This document shows, in pieces, positions 47,534 through 61,038 of a stretch of DNA of 64,000 bases; the stretch's first letter is position 1, and every line of letters starts with the position of its first letter. The notes under the pieces are model-generated. The model ran no database searches, had not been told where the DNA came from, and was given only the letters and a program-made list of their open reading frames with translations. Where the stretch lies: positions 930,001-994,000 of the forward strand of contig JAJOHG010000001.1 of the NCBI GenBank assembly GCA_021029095.1, in the 5' to 3' direction. This DNA comes from Phellopilus nigrolimitatus (taxonomy: Eukaryota; Basidiomycota; Agaricomycetes; Hymenochaetales; Hymenochaetaceae). The position numbers were made by a program, and so were the translations under genes.

Positions 47534-48309
47534 CAGTCATGGACCGGTCCTTGAGACAGCCCCGGTCCTTGAGACACCCTTTATATTTTCCTTCCACAAC
47601 AGCTCGGGACCATCTTGGGTGTTTTAATGGGTCAATACATGATTGAACTGAGTGTTCCTGAAGTTATAGAAAAATTGCTCGTGTACTTCGTCAGATATAG
47701 GAAAAATGCACCTTTTTGACCAAAACAGCCAAACTTGTTCGCTTCCCGGAGCTCTTATTTGGACCAACTAAAATCTTTAAAAAATTTCAGGAGCACTCCT
47801 TTCTGCATTTTAAATTAAAGTGCGCAAAAAGATTCAGGAAAAACGAGCAAGAACTGACTGCATAAAACATTTTGTCGCAAAACCTCTGTTGAGTGACTAA
47901 ACGCAGTCACGTGACGCTTATGCGCTTACGGTCCGTTCGAACTTGATTTCGAGCTCTCCAATTCATTTCTCGGCCGAAATGGTTCATTTTTTCAGTTGAT
48001 CGAAAACTTCACTAGTCCTCTTGGATATAGCAAAAAAATCTTCCGGTTGTGATGTGTAATACGAGGAAAAAACGTTGAAATTGATCGTGAGAAAAAAGGT
48101 GTCTCAAAGAGTGGTGAACACCAAATTCCTGCCTCAGAATCAATTATTTATTATCTCGCTCATTTCTCAACTGGTTGTCTTAAAAATTTGCGTGAATGTC
48201 GCTGAGTAAACAAACAAAATTATCATATTTTTTCTCTTGACGAAATCGAACCAGGGACGGTCAGGGTACACGATCAAGATGTGGTGTCTCAAGGACCGGT
48301 CCATGACTG
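47534..48309. mobile_element. non-autonomous Tc1/mariner-type element (MITE), 776 bp
   Basis: Perfect terminal inverted repeats of about 25 bases begin CAGTCATGGACCGGTCCTTG at 47534; their reverse complement ends at 48309. Both ends are flanked by TA (47532-47533 and 48310-48311), the target duplication typical of Tc1/mariner/pogo transposases. Just inside the left end, the inner half of the repeat (GGTCCTTGAGACA) is repeated once more. No transposase frame is present, so it must be moved in trans if at all. It inserted 32 bases outside the right inverted arm and 53 bases before the tRNA 3' end. Confidence 0.88.
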
Positions 48310-48362
48310 TACATACTCGTGCCGAAGAATAACCTGCTAGATAAATCGTCAAAAAGCCAATT

Positions 48363-48475
48363 TGCTCCGAGCAAGTTTCGAACTTGCGGCTTCAGGATGT
48401 CTCAGGTTCACTCCTCCAATTAGAGGATCAAACTTTCGTATGAGACCTGCACTCTACCAACTGAGTTATCGAAGC
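48363..48475 (-). tRNA. tRNA-Met (CAT), elongator type, with 40-base intron
   Basis: Reading the minus strand: acceptor arm GCTTCGA pairs with TCGGAGC (one G-U), discriminator A at 48363. D arm ACTC/GAGT with loop AGTTGGTA. Anticodon stem CAGGT/TCCTG with the same T-T closing pair as yeast tRNA-Met, loop CTCATA-A holding anticodon CAT. T arm GCAAG-TTCGAAA-CTTGC. A 40-base intron (48438-48399) sits at the canonical position 37/38; exons are 48475-48439 and 48398-48363, giving a 73-base mature body. A1-U72 and the initiator-type features are absent (the pair is G1-C72), so elongator is favoured. Confidence 0.93.
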
Positions 48476-48698
48476 AATTCATGAAAGTGTAATCATTTAT
48501 AATATAATGATTTGACACTGAGAAAAAGGACATCTGAGTCCAGCTAGGAAATCCTTGCATCCGCCAGAGAGAATTGCTATTCACATTGAATTGTAAATTA
48601 CAACTCATATTAACACGATTACTGCTCGGGAACTAGTAAGATCTCGGCTCTTTCTAATTACCTCGGATCATACTTAATTTCAATATCGGCGGCCGATC

Positions 48699-50576
<1,878 letters not shown>

Positions 50577-50657
50577 AGGTGTACACAACTATCGCATTCT
50601 TACTTGCTCTTGTATAACGTACAATTGTATTCGATGCTACATGCATTACATTTTGGG

Positions 50658-52477
50658 ATGTCTTTAGACATGTGCCGCGTGACGTCATTGACTCCTGTGC
50701 GTCTCTCGACTTGCATATGTTTTCCTCCCTCGCGTCCGCCTTACAAGCCCCTCAGGATAGCTCTGAGCCGCCCAAACCTCCCTCTTCATGAAATCCTCTC
50801 CATGGAGATCCTGCGTCATTTCAACGCGTCGGGGAGCGCGAACGTGCTGCCTCCATCAGCTAGGATCGACTTGACACTTAGGCAGCGGCAGCGGGAGCCT
50901 CTGGGTTTTCTAGATACTTGGAAATACGCCGCGTTTGTAGCAACAAAAGGTAGAGTGACGTGCTTCAAAAAGTGTCTTGTGCGAACGCTAATAACATTGT
51001 CTTTAAAAGTTGTGGAACTTACGACCGATTTCTTATCCCATCACATATGGGGTCCAAGAAGGAAAACTTGGACCTGGGAGATGACCATGATATCGAGTTT
51101 CATGAGGAATGCAGGCAACCACTCTCACTTGACAGACCTTGTATGCCCCATTTCAGATCTGACTATGTCATGTCACTCACAGACCTTCAGATTATGCTTC
51201 GCAGACTCATCGGTATTGCGGGCTACGCGCCCCTCCCCTCCAATGTTATCATCACTCCGGTGACATTTCGTGTTCGAAGACGTTTGCTGCGAGGACTACT
51301 TTCGGAAAGCGATGCAGCTGAAACCGGGATGCGTGAACTATGTGGAGAATGGGTGATCGGCAAGAAGCTGCGAATGAAACTACAGACAGATTGGACATCT
51401 TCTCGTAAAACCAGGCATGCCGTGGGTCCCACTACAACTCACAAAAGAAAGGATCGTATTATTTTGTACCTGCATGGAGGTCTGATCCTGTGATTGATTA
51501 CATGTCGAATCCTTCTCACTGAAACGACAATAGGCGCATATTACATGTTCAGTTCTGCGACTCACCGACAGCTCACTATACAGTTGTCAAAATATACCGA
51601 TACCCGGGTGTTCGGTGAGTCTAGTCTAGAGAAATTCCATGACAATGTTTTCCTCATTATCTTACGTTTCATAGCGGTTGATTATCGACTGGCGCCCGAA
51701 GCCCGTTTTCCTGGACAACTGCATGATGCAGTGAGCGCATACATGAGACTGCTGGAAGAGCTACGCATCCCGCCTGAGAACATCATCGTCGCCGGAGACA
51801 GCGCAGGTGGCGGGCTTTCATTATCCCTATTGATGTATCTCCGGGATAATAAATATCCTCTGCCCGCCGGGGCTATACTGATGTCTCCTTGGGTCGGTGA
51901 GTAGGTGCTATAAATGTTTTCATTCAAATAAAGTTTCTGACATTATTAATAGATCTGACAATGAGTTGCGACTCATGGGACACCAACGCTTGCTACGATA
52001 TCGTTCCGCCTCCCAAACCAGGGGACCATTTAAATCCAATATCTTGTTTTCTGGGCGAGGACCTGGAAAAATATGTCATGCATCCGTATGCGAGCCCTCT
52101 TTTTGGGGATTTTCAAGGCCTCCCGCCCCTGCTCATCCAAGCGGGTGACGCAGAGGTACTGAGGGATGAAATTGCGCTGCTTGCACACAAGGCTTTTATG
52201 GCTGGTGTGCATGTGAGGTATGAGCTTTATGAAGACGCGGTAAGTATTTTCATCATTAAGATGATTTTGTTTCACAATTGTAATATTCTTTCAGGTGCAT
52301 GTATTTCAGACATTCCCCTTCTCAAGCGGTTCACTCAGGGCGTTTCTTGCATGTCGGGACTTCGTGAAAATTGAGCTTCCCCTCCATATGAAGCATTCCA
52401 CGCGGCATCTGGCAGGAGATACTCAAGCGAAGCTGGAATGCGAAACCGACAAGAAAAATTCTCGTGCTATCTATTAG
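50658..52477 (+). CDS. alpha/beta hydrolase, HSL/steryl acetyl hydrolase type
   Basis: Spliced gene. Oxyanion motif HGGAYYMF is made across the intron at about 51479-51534. Then come VDYRLAPEARFPGQLHDAV, nucleophile elbow GDSAGGGLSLSLL, PAGAILMSPWVDLTMSCDSW, the acid in LLIQAGDAEVLRDE and the His in AVHVFQTFPF (52283-52324 after the last intron). This is the hormone-sensitive-lipase family; fungal members deacetylate sterol or other lipid acetates, so a lipid esterase in ER/lipid droplets is plausible, though the substrate is not shown. The N-terminus is uncertain: ATGs at 50634, 50658 and 50670 lie in one frame, and the first 60-80 codons look weakly conserved. It starts about 80 bases after the MAP2 stop and ends 43 bases before the convergent sphingomyelinase stop. 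Confidence 0.85.
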
Positions 52478-52520
52478 TATTGTATAGTGTACTAGCAGGG
52501 TATGGTGCGATACCATTGTG

Positions 52521-54147
52521 TTATAGTCCTAGGCCTGTCGCACCCAGTTCAATGCTCGTTCTGTCTGTACTACCATCCTGTGTCTTGGATTGTCTGACGA
52601 GCTCTAGCTCCTCTGTCACGTTTGTCAGCGCCCTACGCTCCCAGTTCCCATAAATAAACCCTGCGTAGAGCATCGTGGTGCCCAACCATGAGATAAAAAC
52701 AGTGATCAGCAGGTAGATTGGGTTGATCCAAGAGCGAGGAACCCATGCAGAGCCTATACAGAGCGCAATGACAGACATAACGCACGCTACAAAAATCGAT
52801 AGTTCATAGCGCGAGCGTTCGGATGATACGCGGTAACAGTCTGTTAACGCACGTATAACGGATGCAATGACCGCGTCAGATAATTGCGATTGTGAGAACT
52901 GGGAACGGAGTTGGGAAAGACTCCGATCATTTTCGGGACGACGGACGATATCAATAGTTGCTTCGAGTCCGAAGTGATCAGAGAAAGAAAAAGGAAGGCC
53001 CGAGACTCTGTCAGTGAACACTACGCGTGACTGCCTGCACTTCAACATCGGCTTGTCAACCGTATCAAAGACCGCAATGGGTTGGCGATAGAGAATATAA
53101 TCCAAACGTTTTCCAAAATGTTGTCGCGCGGTCGCATCGAGTGGCTTTCCAGCAGAATACGAGTTCAACGGAGAATCGGCTGTCACGCCAAAAAGAGATA
53201 TCGCATCTTCTGCTCTGAGCTGTCCGGGAGACGCGGAAGACACTGGATTTGATTCATGTGAATCTACCCATGCATCTGACAAGCCCGCGTGTTCGCGGAT
53301 GATTGCCATAGGCAACGTTGTCGGGATGCTATTGAAATCTCCGGCCTATAAGGGGGAGAAAGGAAGTATTCAGCGAAGGGTTGTTTCTCGATATGAACGA
53401 CTCACCGCGATGACATATCGGCCAATTGACGCGGAGATCTGAACTAACTTGGAAAACTCCCAAGCGTTGACTAGTCTATGAGCCCTCGTGTGTTCTGGCC
53501 CAACTTCACCACCTTTCGCAAAGAGCTAAAAAGGAATGACCACATATAAGCCATCTTTCCGCACCAAAGTTTGTACCGAAGGCATGGACAAACATGTGTA
53601 TTGAAGACCTCCACCTCCCCAAGAGCTGGATGCTGCACTACGATGCTTGCTGCGGCCTTGCCCACAAACCAGTCTCCAGCTGCTACATCGACCGGGTGTC
53701 CATTGAGTGAATACGGATGTATCGTTGCGGTTATGATAGGAAACCGAGAGAAAATCGCGAGACCTGCTCCTAGTGCACCACTTCGAAAACGCTCAGTAAG
53801 AACATGATGCACGCCGTACGCTCAACACCAACACACCTATAGAAGAACTTCGCGAACGGCAGACGCTTCGAAACCCAAGTACGAACGAGCTCAAAATCGG
53901 CGAATACCCAGAGTTCTTGAAGTGCGACAATGTCATGGCTTGACCGAGAGATCGCAGAAGCTATCGCTTGGATTCGTTCTGAGCGGTCCTTCGCAATGTA
54001 TTTGAGACCCCTTGTCGTAAACTGTCAGTGTAATGCCGAATAGACAGGCTGAGAAAAAGATGCCGACCAACAGTTCAAAGTAAGGATGTTGATACTTGAT
54101 CCAGACATTAGTGCATGAGTAGTTGAAGGGTAAGTAGAGTCAAGCAT
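52521..54147 (-). CDS. ISC1: neutral sphingomyelinase / inositol phosphosphingolipid phospholipase C
   Basis: Start at ATG 54147 (MLDSTYPSTTHALMSGSS, then INILTLNCWGLKYIAKDRSE across an intron). DNase I-like phosphodiesterase motifs are present: SSHDIVALQELWVF (metal Glu), GLAIFSRFPIITATIHPYS, ALGEVEVFNTHVC, AGDFNSIPTTLP (D-x-N) and SFSDHFGLEATID (catalytic His). Two hydrophobic helices close the protein (IFVACVMSVIALCIGSAW; PIYLLITVFISWLGTTMLYA), as in Isc1/nSMase2-type membrane enzymes. It cleaves phosphosphingolipids to ceramide at ER or mitochondrial membranes. Stop TAA at 52521-52523. Confidence 0.93.
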
Positions 54148-54342
54148 GGTAACGCGTTTGGCTCATTTGCACAATCACATTAAATATCATGTATCTACGA
54201 TTACAAGTTTTTTATTTTAATTTTACTTGAACACATACGGTCACCGTCGGGATCGAGCTTGAAGTACATTGTTTCATGAAGCAAACAGCATCGTCGTTTT
54301 TGCCTAGGATACTACCAGGGCACACCGAGCAATTTCTCCATA

Positions 54343-54937
54343 TCAACCAACAAATCTCATGCCGTCAGTGAGGACGTAGTATTTGACCTGTGGCTTGCTT
54401 GTATCCGTTGCAGCGGCTGGAGCATCGGTATCCGGTACGAGCATGAACGTCTGTGCAAATATGCGAGGTTGATCATCTACCGCTTTGCTGGATGCCGGAT
54501 GAGGGTTGTTTGCTGCCTTGCCATGAACGACCGTCCCTGATACGGCGACAAGGAGCGAAGGCGGTGAAGTATCTTACAGCAACGTAGGTTGACCTGTAAT
54601 AGGTTGTAGTGGATGAACATTCATTACTCACTCGGGATGGGATGACAGTCAAACGATTGGACTGTATGCTCGCTCATCGGCATTTTTTCTATTAGCTCTT
54701 TCACTCCAGAATCTCCTTGTGCAGGCTTTCCGTTCCAGACGACTGAAGACGACTGCCTATAGAACTTCGGTAGGCTCTGAACACGGTCTTTGGAATCATA
54801 TGCAGCATAGTAGACGTGAATGAATTGGTCGGCACCTCGCGAGGCAATATCTATGCTGAGAGAGGGGGGGAATTAATAATGAGTTCGGATATACCAAGAA
54901 AGAAATATGCTCACTCGGTTTTCGCGAGTCCAGCCAT
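54343..54937 (-). CDS. NXT1/p15-like mRNA export factor (NTF2 fold)
   Basis: Small three-exon gene. Exon 1 encodes MAGLAKT and splices (GTGAGC at about 54912) to DIDIASRGADQFIHVYYAAY. Next are LPKFYRQSSSVVWNGKPAQG, VKELIEKMPMSEHTVQSFDC and HPIP; after the second intron (about 54633-54576) come TSPPSLLVAVSGTVVHGKA, RIFAQTFMLVPD and VKYYVLTDGMRFVG, with the stop at 54343-54345. The order VWNG...MP.S.H....DC.P matches p15/NXT1 better than NTF2 itself. NXT1 pairs with NXF1/Mex67 to carry mRNP through the nuclear pore. It shares its upstream region with PRP22. Confidence 0.88.
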
Positions 54938-55211
54938 TTTTCAAAAACAAATTCTGGGAAGTTGTGTGGCGAGCAGGCTCGAGAAGTCAGAGCGAGTCAC
55001 ACACGTGACAGATAACACAGCCACGCCGACGCCCGTCGTCGGATGGTCACTCACATCGCAAGTTGGCTTGGGTGCACTTGGTAACTCGTACTCACGACTG
55101 CGTAAACCCTCCGCGTGAATCCTCGACGTTGCCCGTCACCAAAAACTCTTTCTTTGCGCTGCTTCTGTATCTGGTGCTTCAACTACTGTGGTCCCTCTGA
55201 CTCAACCACAA
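54938..55211. promoter_or_regulatory. shared divergent upstream region of NXT1-like gene and PRP22
   Basis: 274 bases lie between the two start codons on opposite strands, so both promoters and leaders must fit here. It contains GAGTCACACACGTGACAGA at about 54993-55011 with a CACGTG E-box core, a candidate bHLH site. No TATA box is evident. Confidence 0.5.
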
Positions 55212-59039
<3,828 letters not shown>

Positions 59040-59277
59040 CGGGTACCCAACTTCTGAAGTACTTATTCATTTTAACACATGTAATATTCCCACTCAAGCA
59101 ATTTTTTCTTGTAACGGCTACTCTGTAATAATCGGCAGCTATTTACTGGTGTACCAAGCACGATGCTTTGGTTGTACAGAATCTATGCATCAAAACGTAG
59201 AGGCATAAACAGAGGTCTTTCGCAACCAATCCGAGGCGGCTAGCCCTGATTTAAAACGAAGGTTATCTGGAATGATA
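59040..59277. other. 3' flank of PRP22
   Basis: About 240 bases of AT-rich sequence between the PRP22 stop and the miniature element; presumably 3' UTR. Nothing else is seen, and the stretch from 59536 to 59754 beyond the element likewise looks like the RIB7 promoter only. Confidence 0.45.
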
Positions 59278-59535
59278 CAGGTGGCGCCAAAAAGCGCTGG
59301 AGCGCCCCAAAGGGAAGACTATTCACATTCGCACGCGTCACGCTGTCGCTTGTCTAGTTGCGCATCTTAAATACATCCACAAAAAATGGTCGAGTGCCAG
59401 AAAAGCTGTGTTATGCATATAGCAAGCAAGCATGCTGTATACATGAAGGAATCCAGGAGCAAAAGTGCCCGGGTCGGCGGATGCGAATTACTTTTCTTTT
59501 TGGGGGGTGCGCCAAACACTTTTTGGCGCCACCTG
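59278..59535. mobile_element. miniature TA-flanked inverted-repeat element, 258 bp
   Basis: Terminal inverted repeats begin with CAGGTGGCGCCAAAAAG at both ends (perfect for 17 bases, then imperfect through CGC...CCCC). TA lies directly outside each end (59276-59277 and 59536-59537). The size, absence of coding sequence and TA duplication fit a Tc1/mariner-type MITE. Its end sequence differs from the 776-bp element apart from the first CAG, so the two belong to different families. Confidence 0.87.
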
Positions 59536-59754
59536 TATTTAGGATATGCCGAGATATCGAAGCCCGGCACGGAGCCTGCTGAGGGAATGTTTGAGCGTTC
59601 GGATTGATATTCGCCCTTCGGACTGGTTACGAAAGACCCCGGATATTGTCAAGAAACACGCACCTTTTTCTGCCACGACCTCGTTGTTTTCGGAAACGAT
59701 GGGTAGTCCGGACCAGAAATAGTTGCCTCCTTCAAGTTGCTTTTTTTTTGGACC

Positions 59755-60724
59755 ATGGCGGTAAAGGACGAGATTGTGTCGTTTCTCGACCAAGTACTAC
59801 CACGAAACTCTGAGGATCATGCTCCCGTTCATATCACTCTTACTTTTGCCCAATCTCTCGATGCCAAAATTGCAGGCCGTGATGGAAAGCAACTCATTCT
59901 TAGCTGCAAGGAAAGTATGGTTATGACTCACAGGTAAGTCATCTCTCACTGGTATGGAAATTGGCTCATACCAAAACAGATTGCGGTCGCGACATGATGC
60001 GATCCTCGTTGGCATTGGGACAGCTTTGAATGACAATCCTCAATTAAACAGTGGGTTACCCGCAAGATCCCTGCAGTGCTAGCGCTCAGTGAAGTGCTAG
60101 CTCGTCTACTCGCCCCTGACGATGGTGGTCAAGAAATTCCGCTGCCAGTCATTCTAGATGCCGATCTGAAATTTCGCCTCGATTCGAAATTGCTCTGTAA
60201 TTACAAGGCCAACAAAGGACGGCAACCAACGGTCTTTACATCGATCGGGGGCACGGGAAAAGATCCAGAATGGGGCGAAAGGCGTGAACGCCTCGAAATG
60301 GAGGGCGTTCAAGTCATTCCAATCTCATCAAAGAACGGTAAGCAATTTCATTGACTCTGGTTTGGCGCTGGCTTACTTGCTTCGCTCAGGCAAGCTCGAT
60401 TTGAACTCGCTTTTAAGCAAACTTCATCGTATTGGCGTGCACTCCCTTATGGTTGAGGGTGGGGCTTCTGTGATCTCCTCATTTTTGCAATCAGGCCTCG
60501 TGAATAGCCTCGTTGTAACTGTATGTCCCACGATCGTTGGTGAAGGAGGCATCGGCTACGATACTAACGGAGAGGTGCTTTCATTTACTTATTGAATTCT
60601 TCGAACACTCAAGTATTTGACAAAACAGATAATTCGACTAGAGTATATGCAGTCAAAGGTTATGGGGAGGGACACCGTGATGGCATGGAAAGCATCTGAA
60701 AACGCCTCTCCCGCACACATATAG
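59755..60724 (+). CDS. RIB7: 2,5-diamino-6-ribosylamino-4(3H)-pyrimidinone 5'-phosphate reductase
   Basis: Start MAVKDEIVSFLDQVLPRN, then the RibD-C/DHFR-like core: VHITLTFAQSLDAKIAG, HDAILVGIGTALNDNPQLN, joined across an intron to TRLLAPDDGGQEIPLPVILD, then FTSIGG and GVQVIPIS, SLMVEGGASVISSFLQSGLV and VTVCPTIVGEGGIGYD. The last exon gives LEYMQSKVMGRDTVMAW and the stop at 60722-60724. Rib7 uses NADPH to reduce the ribosylamino to the ribitylamino intermediate, the second step of fungal riboflavin synthesis. The upstream intron near 60050-60100 is inferred from the family, since the unspliced frame hits a stop. A short T9 tract precedes the ATG. Confidence 0.93.
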
Positions 60725-61038
60725 CCATGCTGTACACGAATCTTCCATGAGCTCGACACTCGAAGCGCCAACGCATCTCCGTCACATTGTGCTAGATACC
60801 ACCGGCACGGTCCCATTTACCCTCTGCAGTTGTCCTCTCTTACTGTATACATAGGCTATATGCATGTTTCCTGGTCTGCGGCTGACTTTATGATGTAAAT
60901 TGAAAATGTTGAGGACGACAGTGAAATTACGACGACTGCGCGCTGCGGGTGATCGCGGGCCGAATTTAGCAGAGCCGGCATATAAACTGCGCGTCACTGC
61001 GTGTCGACGCTACGGTCACCATCTGCGTCCTCGCCATC
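60725..61038. other. intergenic region upstream of the NBR1-like gene
   Basis: 314 bases, presumably the RIB7 3' UTR and the promoter of the next gene. No further gene is seen. Confidence 0.45.

Noticed and set aside
48167..48608. Short minus-strand frames around the MITE end and tRNA
   Set aside because: They run across the transposon end and the tRNA gene and have no family content.
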